The notes under the pieces: model-generated
Databases searched by the model: none
What the model was told of the DNA's origin: nothing
What the model saw: only the letters and a program-made list of their open reading frames with translations
Origin: Antrihabitans sp038256175
GTDB taxonomy: Bacteria > Actinomycetota > Actinomycetes > Mycobacteriales > Mycobacteriaceae
Reading direction: 5' to 3'
DNA length: 64,000 bases
Assembly: GCA_038256175.1 (NCBI GenBank)
Contig: JBBSKP010000002.1
Coordinates: 21,068-85,067, forward strand
Part shown: piece after piece, positions 17,500 through 25,284 of the stretch
Numbering within the stretch: position 1 is the first letter of the stretch
Layout of the letters: each line of letters begins with the position of its first letter
Position numbers and translations under genes: made by a program

Positions 17500-17520
17500 T
17501 CTTGATCGAATCTTCATCGT
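17500..17520 (+). promoter_or_regulatory. Candidate response-regulator box upstream of the DUF305 gene
   Basis: A direct repeat ATCTTGATCG, one base, then ATCTTCATCG, with the 11-bp period typical of OmpR/PhoB-family binding sites. The same box occurs at 18734-18754 before the SHOCT/two-component operon. It is 150 bp upstream of the lipoprotein start. The likely binder is the response regulator at 19076. Confidence 0.6.
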
Positions 17521-17670
17521 TCCCCCCGGGACTCGAGAACGTGCCCTGAGCACAGTGAAGGAAGAGGAAGTTCGCGTCCTCCGGCACCACCGCTGAATGC
17601 GGTAGCGCGCGGCCGACCGGGCCATCGGAGTCCGGTTCGTCTCGGCATCGTTTCGAAGAAGAGGAAAACA

Positions 17671-18435
17671 ATGATGCACAAGCCACTGGCCGTCGGCGCC
17701 GCGTCGGCTGCACTTCTGCTCGCCTTGACCGCGTGCGGGGATTCCGGAACCGAGCGGACGGCCGAAACCACCTCGGCCGCGGCCTCGACGTCGTCCGTGC
17801 AGGCGCAGGACGCAGCGCACAACGACGCCGACGTGACATTCGCACAGATGATGATTCCCCACCACACCCAGGCCGTCGAGATGAGCGAGGTGTTGCTCGC
17901 CAAGAACGACATCGACCCCCGGGTCACCGCTCTGGCCGAACAGATCAAGGCGGCACAATCACCCGAGATCGAGCAGCTGACCGGTTGGCTCAAGGACTGG
18001 GACCAGCCCACCTCTATGCCGATGACCTCCATGCCGATGACGTCGATGCCGATGGGGACGATGCCGATGCCGATGCCGATGACGTCGATGCCGATGCCGA
18101 TGCCGATGCCGATGCCGATGACGTCGATGCCGATGGGGACGATGCCGATGCCGATGCCGATGACGTCGATGCCGATGCCGATGCCGATGGGGACGCCGGG
18201 GATGGAGGGGATGATGTCCGAGCAGGATATGCAGGCCCTCATGGACGCGCAGGGCACCGAGGCGGCGCGGCTGTTCCTGACACAGATGATCGCCCACCAT
18301 CGCGGGGCGATCATCATGGCGCAGACCGAGGTGGACACCGGTGTGTACCCGCCGGCGGTGCAGCTGGCGCAGACCATTGTCGACACCCAGCAGCAGGAGA
18401 TCGCCACCATGGAACAGCTGTTGTCGTCTCTGTAG
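17671..18435 (+). CDS. DUF305 lipoprotein with expanded Met-Pro repeat
   Basis: 254 residues. A signal peptide ends in the lipobox LTAC (Cys at residue about 22), so the protein is probably anchored on the outer face of the membrane. DUF305 halves flank an insert: MMIPHHTQAVEM before it and MIAHHRGAIIMAQTE after it supply the conserved His pairs and Met residues. The insert (about residues 115-178) is almost entirely MPM/TSM repeats, far longer than in usual relatives. DUF305 proteins are often linked to copper; Met-rich repeats bind Cu(I), so copper sequestration is the likely role (inference). Start ATG 17671, or Met 17674. Confidence 0.85.
   Translation: MMHKPLAVGAASAALLLALTACGDSGTERTAETTSAAASTSSVQAQDAAHNDADVTFAQMMIPHHTQAVEMSEVLLAKNDIDPRVTALAEQIKAAQSPEIEQLTGWLKDWDQPTSMPMTSMPMTSMPMGTMPMPMPMTSMPMPMPMPMPMTSMPMGTMPMPMPMTSMPMPMPMGTPGMEGMMSEQDMQALMDAQGTEAARLFLTQMIAHHRGAIIMAQTEVDTGVYPPAVQLAQTIVDTQQQEIATMEQLLSSL
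18014..18195 (+). repeat. ATGCCG-type microsatellite inside the DUF305 gene
   Basis: Short tandem units of ATGCCGATG with interspersed ACGTCG and GGGACG give MPMPM, TSMPM and GTMPM peptide repeats. A longer unit (TSMPMGTMPMPMP plus MTSMPM) is itself duplicated. The array stays in frame. Such arrays change length readily by slippage. Confidence 0.85.
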
Positions 18436-18555
18436 GAGCCATTCAGCGACGGTTCCCTTCCGCGGGTCCATCCGGTCGCGGCGGTCCTCGGAGCGGACGT
18501 CGCTCGACCGCACCGGCGCATCATTCGTCGGGTGACCACATTTAGGAGCAACTCC

Positions 18556-18696
18556 ATGTCCCATCCGCATCAGCACCCCGACGCGGTCCCGGACCTTGGG
18601 AAGAACATTCGTCGGTCGGCCGGGTCGATGCACTGGTCACCGCGAAGTTCGAGACCGCCTACGCCCCACCGCGAACACCCCTACACCCTGGACTGA
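18556..18696 (+). CDS. Short His-rich peptide gene (tentative)
   Basis: 46 residues beginning MSHPHQHPDAVPDLG and containing several His and Pro. ATG 18556 has AGGAGC nine bases upstream. His-rich N-termini are typical of metal-handling proteins, and it lies between the DUF305 and SHOCT genes, so it could be a metal-binding peptide or the remaining start of a longer gene; a second frame continues plausibly downstream. Not recognised as a family. Confidence 0.3.
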   Translation: MSHPHQHPDAVPDLGKNIRRSAGSMHWSPRSSRPPTPHREHPYTLD

Positions 18697-18733
18697 CCTG
18701 AGCGCTCCGCCATCGGCCGTTGACAGGCCGGGC

Positions 18734-18754
18734 TCTTGACCGAATCTTCATCGT
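18734..18754 (+). promoter_or_regulatory. Candidate response-regulator box upstream of the SHOCT/two-component operon
   Basis: CTCTTGACCG, one base, ATCTTCATCG: the same 11-bp direct repeat as at 17500-17520 (20 of 21 bases shared). It lies about 70 bp before the SHOCT gene, suggesting autoregulation of the two-component system. Confidence 0.6.
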
Positions 18755-18822
18755 GCCCGAGCGGTATTCATCAGGCTGCGCGGGCACGGTGGAGACAGGA
18801 AGACCGGAGAGGTGGATCCACC

Positions 18823-19059
18823 ATGATGGATTGGTATTACGGCGGCGCCGGGTGGGAGATGATGCTCGCGATGGCGGTGTTCTGGCTGGCTGTTGTTGCC
18901 GGGGTGATCTGGGCGGTCGCCCGGGTATTCCCGGATCGCCGGTCGAACGCCGACGAGGCCCGCCGGATCCTCGATCGCCGGTTCGCCTCCGGGGAACTCG
19001 ACGTCACCGCCTACCGGGCGGCGGTGCATGCACTCGACGAGTCGGTGCGCCGACGATGA
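18823..19059 (+). CDS. SHOCT-domain membrane protein
   Basis: 78 residues: an N-terminal transmembrane helix (MLAMAVFWLAVVAGVIWAV) and a C-terminal SHOCT motif (ARRILDRRFASGELDVTAYR). SHOCT domains mediate oligomer contacts in otherwise diverse proteins. ATG 18823 follows GGAGAGG. It is 16 bp upstream of the response regulator and probably co-transcribed. It may modulate the sensor kinase at the membrane, which is inference from position. Confidence 0.8.
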   Translation: MMDWYYGGAGWEMMLAMAVFWLAVVAGVIWAVARVFPDRRSNADEARRILDRRFASGELDVTAYRAAVHALDESVRRR

Positions 19060-19075
19060 CCGGACCGGCGGGTGT

Positions 19076-19795
19076 ATGAACGCTGACATGGTGAGCGCAG
19101 GTGGTGGCCAGCGGATTCTGGTGGTCGACGACGAGGTGGCCCTGGCCGGGGTGGTCGCCAGTTACCTGATCCGTGAGGGCTTCGAGGTGATCGTGGCGCA
19201 CGACGGTCCGGGCGCGGTGGCGACGGCCCGCGAGAGCGACCCGGTGCTGGTGGTGCTCGATCTGATGTTGCCCGGCTTCGACGGCATCGAGGTGTGTCGA
19301 CAGTTGCGCACCTTCTCCGACGCCTACGTGCTGATGCTCACCGCCAAAGGCGAAGAGCTCGACAAGGTGATCGGCCTGTCCGTCGGTGCCGACGACTACG
19401 TCGTCAAACCGTTCGGCCCGCGGGAACTGGTGGCCCGGGTCAAGGCAATGCTGCGGCGACCGCGCGCAGACCCCGCGGGCCCCGACGACACCCCACCGCG
19501 CCGCTTCGGCAGCCTCGAGATCGACCCGGCGGCGCGGACCGTGACGGTCGACGGCCGGCCGGTCGAGCTGACCCGCACCGAATTCGATGTGCTCGCGGTG
19601 CTGTCGAGCCGGCCCCGATCCGCCTTCACCCGATCGCAGATCCTCGAACAGGTCTGGGGCCCGAACTGGTTCGGGGACGAGCACGTCGTGGACGTCCACG
19701 TCGGGGCGCTGCGCCGCAAACTCGGTGACGATGCCGCCGCATCGAAATTCCTGCGGACCGTACGCGGCGTCGGCTACGCAATGGTGACCAGATGA
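19076..19795 (+). CDS. OmpR/PhoB-family response regulator
   Basis: 239 residues. The receiver domain has the acidic pair in LVVDDEVAL, the phospho-acceptor Asp in VVLDLMLPG, the Thr in LMLTAKGEE and the Lys in DDYVVKPFG. A winged-helix output domain follows (LTRTEFDVLAVLSS ... RGVGYAMV). It should bind direct repeats, and two such boxes lie at 17500 and 18734. The stop overlaps the kinase start by 4 bp (ATGA). Start ATG 19076 is chosen; 19088 is an alternative. Confidence 0.9.
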   Translation: MNADMVSAGGGQRILVVDDEVALAGVVASYLIREGFEVIVAHDGPGAVATARESDPVLVVLDLMLPGFDGIEVCRQLRTFSDAYVLMLTAKGEELDKVIGLSVGADDYVVKPFGPRELVARVKAMLRRPRADPAGPDDTPPRRFGSLEIDPAARTVTVDGRPVELTRTEFDVLAVLSSRPRSAFTRSQILEQVWGPNWFGDEHVVDVHVGALRRKLGDDAAASKFLRTVRGVGYAMVTR

Positions 19796-20886
19796 GCCGA
19801 ATCGGACTGCGCCGCCGGCTGCTGGTGGCGCAGCTGCTCGTGCTGCTGGTGGCCGGGGTCACCCTCACCGTGGTGGCGCTGGTGGTGGCCCCGTCGCTGT
19901 TCCACACCCATCTGGCGCGGGCCGGGCTGGACGATCCCGCCGTACGCGCGCACACCGAGGAAGCGTTCGTCCAAGCCCTCGGAACCGCCCTGCTGGCCGG
20001 GGCTCTGGCCGCGGCGGTCGCCGCGGCCATCGCATCGATTGTGGTAATCCGACGCATCGCCGCCCCGGTGAGCAGGCTGGTCGCCGCGGCCGGGGACATC
20101 ACTGCCGGCCGATACGGAATCGTCGTCGAACGCTCCGAAGTGGACGAGGATTTCGCCCGGCTCGAGGACGCGTTCGCAGCCATGGCGGGTCGACTCGATC
20201 GCACCGAGCGGACCCGTCGCCAACTCCTGGCAGACCTGGCCCACGAACTGCGCACCCCGGTCGCAACCCTGGCCGCGTATGTCGATGCCGTCGAAGACGG
20301 TGTGGTGCCCGCCGACGACTCGTCGTGGCGGGTGATGCGCGATCAACTCGATCGCTTGCGCCGCCTGGTCACCGATGTGTCCGATCTGTCTGCCGTCGAC
20401 GAGGACGCCCTGACACTCGATCGAGATCACCTCGATCTGTCCGAGGTCGTCTCCGCCGCAGTGGCCGCCGCCGCACCACGGTTCGCCGGCAAGCACGTCG
20501 AACTGTCCACCGACGTCATCAGCAATCTGGCCCCACTGCGGCTCGATCGGCATCGGATCGATCAGGTCCTGGCGAACCTGCTCGACAACGCCCTGCGGCA
20601 CACCCCCGCCGGAGGCCAGGTCACCGTCTCGACCAGCGTGCCGGACCCAAACCGGGTCCGAGTCAGTGTCGAAGACACCGGGGAGGGCATCCCCACGGAT
20701 CAACTCGACGCGGTCTTCGACCGGTTCCACCGAATCGACCCGGCCCGCAGTCCCGGCGGGAGCGGCCTGGGACTGACCATCGCCCGCAGTCTGGCCCGCG
20801 CCCACGGCGGCGCCCTCACCGCGTCCAGCACCGGCCCTGGCCGAGGGACCAGGTTCGACCTCGACCTGCCCATGTCTGCGCCGTAA
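19792..20886 (+). CDS. Sensor histidine kinase
   Basis: 364 residues. Two membrane helices (about 12-35 and 63-88) enclose a very short extracytoplasmic loop (about 28 residues), so the signal may be sensed in or near the membrane. HAMP follows, then HisKA with the phospho-accepting His (LADLAHELRTPVATL), and HATPase boxes N (NLLDNALRHTP), G1 (DTGEGIP) and G2 (GGSGLGLTIA). It pairs with the regulator overlapping its start. The context with DUF305 suggests a metal-stress signal, probably copper. Confidence 0.9.
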   Translation: MSRIGLRRRLLVAQLLVLLVAGVTLTVVALVVAPSLFHTHLARAGLDDPAVRAHTEEAFVQALGTALLAGALAAAVAAAIASIVVIRRIAAPVSRLVAAAGDITAGRYGIVVERSEVDEDFARLEDAFAAMAGRLDRTERTRRQLLADLAHELRTPVATLAAYVDAVEDGVVPADDSSWRVMRDQLDRLRRLVTDVSDLSAVDEDALTLDRDHLDLSEVVSAAVAAAAPRFAGKHVELSTDVISNLAPLRLDRHRIDQVLANLLDNALRHTPAGGQVTVSTSVPDPNRVRVSVEDTGEGIPTDQLDAVFDRFHRIDPARSPGGSGLGLTIARSLARAHGGALTASSTGPGRGTRFDLDLPMSAP

Positions 20887-20890
20887 TTCA

Positions 20891-21097
20891 TGGTCCGCAC
20901 GCCGCGACGGCAAGACAATTTTCTACGCCTTGGAGAACGACCACGGCGCGCAACTGGTCACCGACGCGGTGTTCAACGCCGAACATGCCGGTCCCGGGGT
21001 GCCCGGTCATCACCGAAACGCAGACGACCTGCGAGTTCTGCACGCGGACACCGTCTCCGATCCGGCGCCGGCGCGGAAGGCCGGTGCGGGCGCATGA
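20891..21097 (+). pseudogene. C-terminal fragment of an ArsR/SmtB-family metalloregulator
   Basis: The open frame from TGG 20891 to TGA 21097 encodes the wing and C-terminal helix of an ArsR-type repressor (RRDGKTIFYALENDHGAQLV, then HAGPGVPGHHRNADDLRVLH). The His/Asp/Cys-poor tail resembles Ni/Co/Zn sensors. The N-terminal DNA-recognition helix is missing; the fragment starts 5 bp after the kinase stop. It marks a recombination junction in the passenger region. Confidence 0.65.
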
Positions 21098-21133
21098 CCC
21101 ACGACGACGAGCTCGCGACCCCACCCGCTCCTA

Positions 21134-21254
21134 TGTCGAAAATCGATCCATTTTCGACAGACGTCAGCGACAGGTGTTTGCCCAGGTGACGTCCGTCGAC
21201 AACTCGCGTCGACAATCAACGTCGAATAACCTGCACGGGCGGTATTGTCGGCAC
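21134..21254. other. res site of the transposon resolvase
   Basis: Subsite I is a perfect 10-6-10 inverted repeat at 21134-21159 (TGTCGAAAAT, CGATCC, ATTTTCGACA). Further TGTCG-type half sites follow in the next 90 bp (AGCGACAGG, CCGTCGACAACTCG, CGTCGACAATCAACGTCGAA), consistent with accessory subsites II and III. It lies directly upstream of tnpR, the usual arrangement, so the resolvase would also repress its own gene. Confidence 0.75.
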
Positions 21255-22283
21255 ATGCTGCTCGGATATGCCCGTGTCTCGAGTGCCGACCAGAACCCCG
21301 ACCATCAGACCGATGCACTACGTCGGGCCGGGGTCGCACCCGAGAACATCCACATCGATCACGCGAGCGGCGCCAAAGCCACCCGGCCACAACTCGACCT
21401 GGTGCTCAAACTTCTACGTGGGGGCGACGTCCTGGTGATCACCCGTTTGGATCGCTTGGGCAGGTCGGTGCTGCACCTGATCACTCTCGGCGCCGAACTG
21501 CGCGAACGGGGCGTGGGCCTGCGGGTGCTCGGGCAAGGCATCGACACCTCCACTGCCGAAGGCCGAGCCATGTTCGGGATGCTCTCCGTGCTCGCCGAGC
21601 TGCAGCGTGAGCTGATCGTGGCCAATACACGTGACGGTCTTGCCGCCGCCCGCGCCCGCGGCCGCAAGGGTGGGCGCCCGGCAAAGCTCACCGCGGACCA
21701 GATCGAACTCGCGCAACGTCTCTACGACGACCGAGGGCACACCGTCGCCCAGATCGCCGGCATCTTGAACGTGCCCCGCACCACCATCTACGGCCATCTC
21801 GACAAACGCACCGCAGGCCCTACGACCGCAGCCGAAACTATTTCTGCTGCAACATCTCCCACGACGCCGCCACCGACAGTGGACGTCCGCTCCACGTCGA
21901 TACCGGCCACGACCAACACCAGCCGAGCCTGCCCCTCCTGCGGCCACGAACCCACCACGCGAGCCGAGGCCGCACACCAACGCGCCGATCTCGCCGTCAC
22001 CTGGCTCCACATCGACCCCGAGGGCCACGGCCGGCCGCTCGCCGCGAGGCATTGTCGCCACTGCCAACCCCAATACCATGTCGTCGACATCGCCTGCGCA
22101 GTCTGCGGCGACGGCCCCATCATCACCGGCGAATTCGCCACTCCAGCAGATGCTTTGACTGATCCTGTCCAGCGATGGCTCACAGACAAAGGCTGGCAAA
22201 CCACCCCACAGCTCCTCTGCCCCGACCACAGCCGACACGGCGCGGATATGCCGAGCGTCGCCCGGTCAGCATCGAAACACTGA
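21255..22283 (+). CDS. tnpR: Serine resolvase with a C-terminal zinc-ribbon-like extension
   Basis: 342 residues. Residues 1-130 are the serine-recombinase catalytic domain (GYARVSSADQ with the active Ser; RLDRLGRS; ELQREL). Residues 138-182 carry the resolvase helix-turn-helix (TVAQIAGILNVPRTTIYGHL). A canonical Tn3 resolvase ends here at about 185 residues. This one continues for 155 more, with Cys pairs C226/C229, C267/C270, C281/C284 and C322, plus several His, probably forming one or two zinc-binding modules of unknown role. It resolves cointegrates at the res site just upstream. ATG 21255. Confidence 0.9.
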   Translation: MLLGYARVSSADQNPDHQTDALRRAGVAPENIHIDHASGAKATRPQLDLVLKLLRGGDVLVITRLDRLGRSVLHLITLGAELRERGVGLRVLGQGIDTSTAEGRAMFGMLSVLAELQRELIVANTRDGLAAARARGRKGGRPAKLTADQIELAQRLYDDRGHTVAQIAGILNVPRTTIYGHLDKRTAGPTTAAETISAATSPTTPPPTVDVRSTSIPATTNTSRACPSCGHEPTTRAEAAHQRADLAVTWLHIDPEGHGRPLAARHCRHCQPQYHVVDIACAVCGDGPIITGEFATPADALTDPVQRWLTDKGWQTTPQLLCPDHSRHGADMPSVARSASKH

Positions 22284-22749
22284 ATCGACGCCCCGCCACT
22301 TCAGTGAGCCCGGGTCACCGTCCTCATATCCGTTGGTTTTTCGGCGGTTGGACCGGCAACGCCGTGAGAAACAGAGCACCCTGACCTGCGGAGTCTCAAT
22401 CGCAGCTCGCCGAGTGCAATCGAAGTGCAGCTCGCGCTGAGACAGTGCAGCCGAGATCAAGAACCTACAAAGCCCAAGGCGCCGGTGTTGGAAATGCAGG
22501 ATCTCATTTTTCGATCGCTTCTCGCGATGCTCTGACCTGCTGTTTTGCATCTAGTCTCACGCCGTGGTCTCGATTCATTTTCTCTCGGGGAAATTTTCCA
22601 GTCGCGAGGAAAAATTACCGCGCGCAGTGCGGTACGCGCACAATGCAGTGCGGTACGCGCACAATACTGAGTCGGGGCTAGGACCACCTCGACAGCCTGA
22701 ATCCCGCACCATCGACAGGTCTTGTGTGCTTCTCGGAGGGGACGCAACG
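22284..22749. promoter_or_regulatory. Intergenic regulatory region upstream of the alpha/beta hydrolase
   Basis: 466 bp without a gene. A 21-bp unit is repeated in tandem at 22624-22644 and 22645-22665. Each copy contains GTGCGGTACGCGCAC, an inverted repeat with GTGCG/CGCAC arms, which looks like a dimeric repressor operator (TetR-like) in two copies. It is about 85 bp upstream of the hydrolase start. The rest is AT-richer than its surroundings. Confidence 0.5.
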
Positions 22750-23535
22750 ATGCTCGAAGTCATCGACAAAGGCCGAAGCACCGGACCGCACCCGACACCG
22801 TTGCTGTTCATCCACGGCGCGTGGCAAGGCGCGTGGTGCTGGGACGAGCATTTCCTCGACTACTTCGCCGACAACGGCTATCGCGCCCTCGCCGTGAGCC
22901 TGCGCGGGCACGGTACGAGCCCATCGTCCAAGCCGCTGAACGCTCTGCGCATCGCCGACTACGTCGACGATGTGCGTGGCGTCGCGAACAGTCTGCCGAC
23001 CATGCCGGTCCTCATCGGCCATTCCCTGGGCGGTTTCGTCGTGCAGAAATACCTCGAATCCAACGATGCCCCCGCCGGTGTGCTCCTCGCCGCCACGCCG
23101 CCTCGTGGCATGTTCAGAGTCTCGTTGCGCCTCGTAAGACGCCATCCATGGCTCTGGACGAAGGCCATTGTCACCGGGAAATCCCTGTGCACGATCGGCA
23201 CCGCCGCCCTGGCGCGTGAAGCGTTCTTCTCTGCCGAGATGCCTGAGGAACGAGTCACGCAGTACGCCGCACGATTCCAGGAAGAGAGTCGACGAGTAGC
23301 CTTCGACACGCTGTTCCTCGATCTGCCACGGCCGCAACATGTGACGACGCCGTTGCTTGTCCTCGGAGCAGAGGATGATGCCGTGTTCAGCCCCAAGGTA
23401 ATCCGTGCCACCGCACGCGCCTACGGCACGGAGGCCGAAATCTTTCCTGACATGCCTCATTACATGATGCTGGAGGCTGGATGGACCGCGGTTGCCGAAC
23501 GCATCGTCGAATGGCTCGGCACCCGCGGTGTATAG
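22750..23535 (+). CDS. Alpha/beta-hydrolase fold protein
   Basis: 261 residues with the oxyanion-hole segment FIHGAWQGAWCWDEH, the nucleophile elbow GHSLGG (Ser), a later acid (VLGAEDDAV) and catalytic His (DMPHYMML). Substrate is unknown; small ester, epoxide or ring-cleavage hydrolases all share this plan. ATG 22750 starts the homology. The gene faces the serine hydrolase convergently. Two operator-like repeats lie upstream. Confidence 0.85.
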   Translation: MLEVIDKGRSTGPHPTPLLFIHGAWQGAWCWDEHFLDYFADNGYRALAVSLRGHGTSPSSKPLNALRIADYVDDVRGVANSLPTMPVLIGHSLGGFVVQKYLESNDAPAGVLLAATPPRGMFRVSLRLVRRHPWLWTKAIVTGKSLCTIGTAALAREAFFSAEMPEERVTQYAARFQEESRRVAFDTLFLDLPRPQHVTTPLLVLGAEDDAVFSPKVIRATARAYGTEAEIFPDMPHYMMLEAGWTAVAERIVEWLGTRGV

Positions 23536-23702
23536 GTCCGGGGTCGGTGCATCGGGGGTGGGGTGGTCACGGCGTCTCCGCAAAACGGATCGCCGGGTGA
23601 TGTGCGGAATGCGACGACACCCGCTCGGGGTTTCGGGTGTCCGAGGTTCATCTATAGGGTTGGGGCACAACGAAATTCGGTGTAGCTGGGGCCAGTGCCC
23701 GC

Positions 23703-25004
23703 CTATTCGTGGTCTGACGCCGCCGGGCGCGAAGCCACCTTCGGAATTATTTTCGCGACCGCTGCCGTGAACGCCGTGATCCGCGCCACTTCGCGGAAGC
23801 TGGTCGTCTTGCCGCTGCTGATCAGTGCGACCGAGATCGCCCGTCGCGGGTCCGCCCACACCTTGATGACGGAAAATCCGTCGTGCCCGAACACCTCCGC
23901 AGTATCGGCGCCGTAGGCGCTGAATCGGTCGTCGCCGACCATGAACCCGAGGCTCATGCTGACGGGCAGTAGCAATGAACGGTCGAAATCGTGATGCGAA
24001 CGCTGCGACAACGCCCGCCGCAGCATCGCCGGCTCGAAAACCCGAATACCGTCGAGTGCACCCCCGCACCGCAACAACTCGTAGAACCGCGTCAATTCGT
24101 TCGCCGTCGTCACTACGTTGGCCGACGGAATCACCGCGCCCAGGAATCTCGGTTCGTTGGACGCCTCGGTGATCGTGTCCGCCGCGACGCCGAGAACGTG
24201 CACGTCGTAGGTGTTTTTCAGGGGTGAGGACTGCCGCTGGGTGGGGTAGTTCCTCGCCACCGCCGAGACGTCGCGGGCCGGGACGCCGTAGTTGGTCCAT
24301 CGGAATCCGAGCGGCTGCAGGATCTCCGCGGTGAGCACCTCGCGGATACTCTCACCGGTGACCCGCCGGACCACTTCCCCGAGCACCGCGCCCCCCGACA
24401 AGGCGTGATAGGCCTGCCGTTGTCCGGCAGGCCATGTCGGCGTCGCCCCGTACAGGTATGCCAGTGCGGCGGCATCCTCGCCCGCGAGATAGTCGTTGAC
24501 GACCTCGCGGGGCAGGTGCTGGATGCCGGCGCGATGCGAGAGCACGTGGGCGATGGTGATCCGGTCCTTGCCGTGACCGGTGAACTCGGGGATGTAGGTG
24601 GCGACAGGGTCGAGGAGGTTGAGCTTCGCGTGCTCGGCGAGGAGATGGATCACCGTCGCCGTGATCGCTTTGGACGCCGAGAACACGCAGAACGGTGTCT
24701 GCGGCGTGGCCAGAACCTTTTCCGCGTCGGGCGGGTCGTCGGGTCCGTTCCCGCGGGTGTGGCCGATCGCGCGGTCGAGAACAACGTGGCCGTCCCGCCG
24801 GATGCAGAGTTGCATCGCCGGGTACAGCCCGCTGCGGTACAACGAAACGACGGAGGCCCAAAGGTCGTCCACCGCCCCGCGAGTCAGACCGACGTCGCCG
24901 GGGTCTGTCTCCACCCCGACCGTGATTACCGACGCCAGGTCGGGCGGAATCGTCGATCGTCGAATCGGGTGCAACCGCAGCGGGGAGCTCATCAGCGTGG
25001 TCAC
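23703..25004 (-). CDS. Serine hydrolase, class C beta-lactamase/EstB-type
   Basis: 433 residues of the beta-lactamase-related serine hydrolase family. The SxxK motif is in FSASKAITATV and the conserved Tyr region is around LSHRAGIQHLP to YHALSGGAVLGE. The family includes carboxylesterases and peptidases as well as beta-lactamases, and the length fits esterases; no signal peptide is seen, so a cytoplasmic esterase is more likely than a drug-resistance enzyme. The start is GTG 25004 or ATG 24992. A palindrome shared with the P450 and LAL units lies about 190 bp upstream. Confidence 0.85.
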   Translation of the reverse strand: MTTLMSSPLRLHPIRRSTIPPDLASVITVGVETDPGDVGLTRGAVDDLWASVVSLYRSGLYPAMQLCIRRDGHVVLDRAIGHTRGNGPDDPPDAEKVLATPQTPFCVFSASKAITATVIHLLAEHAKLNLLDPVATYIPEFTGHGKDRITIAHVLSHRAGIQHLPREVVNDYLAGEDAAALAYLYGATPTWPAGQRQAYHALSGGAVLGEVVRRVTGESIREVLTAEILQPLGFRWTNYGVPARDVSAVARNYPTQRQSSPLKNTYDVHVLGVAADTITEASNEPRFLGAVIPSANVVTTANELTRFYELLRCGGALDGIRVFEPAMLRRALSQRSHHDFDRSLLLPVSMSLGFMVGDDRFSAYGADTAEVFGHDGFSVIKVWADPRRAISVALISSGKTTSFREVARITAFTAAVAKIIPKVASRPAASDHE

Positions 25005-25194
25005 AACTCGCTCCTCGCTGTCGTGGGCAACCGATTCTTCATGTCGTTCTCGACGAAGGCTAGTTCTGCTGTGTCGCCGACACCGTCCAAACGGTGGCGA
25101 ACACCGAACCGGTGACGACGAGTACGGCCAGCCGGATCCGCTCGGTGTGTGCGTCGCTCTGCATCGAGACTGTCACCGTCGGTACGACCTTCTG

Positions 25195-25212
25195 CGAGTG
25201 GTCGACTACTTG
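25195..25212. promoter_or_regulatory. Shared palindromic operator, copy 1 (upstream of serine hydrolase)
   Basis: CGAGTGGTCGACTACTTG matches CGAGTRGTCGACYACTYG, also present at 28154 and 30313. It lies in the 280-bp gap between the LAL regulator and the serine hydrolase. Likely bound by the LuxR-type output domain of the LAL protein. Confidence 0.6.
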
Positions 25213-25284
25213 TTTTTCTCACCGTCGCAAGGTGAGCACCTGCTAAGTCCGCCACCGGTGGCAGCGCGCAACGGTGTTCGGTGT

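Noticed and set aside
18014..18195. CRISPR-like short tandem repeats
   Set aside because: Units are 6-9 bp with no spacers and lie in frame inside the DUF305 gene; this is a coding microsatellite.
22678..24300. Long minus-strand open frame opposite the alpha/beta hydrolase
   Set aside because: It is an arginine-rich shadow of the real plus-strand gene and of intergenic DNA, with no motif.
23703..25004. Beta-lactam resistance gene
   Set aside because: Class C-like SxxK is present, but there is no signal peptide and the protein is longer than AmpC enzymes; an esterase-type serine hydrolase is more likely.
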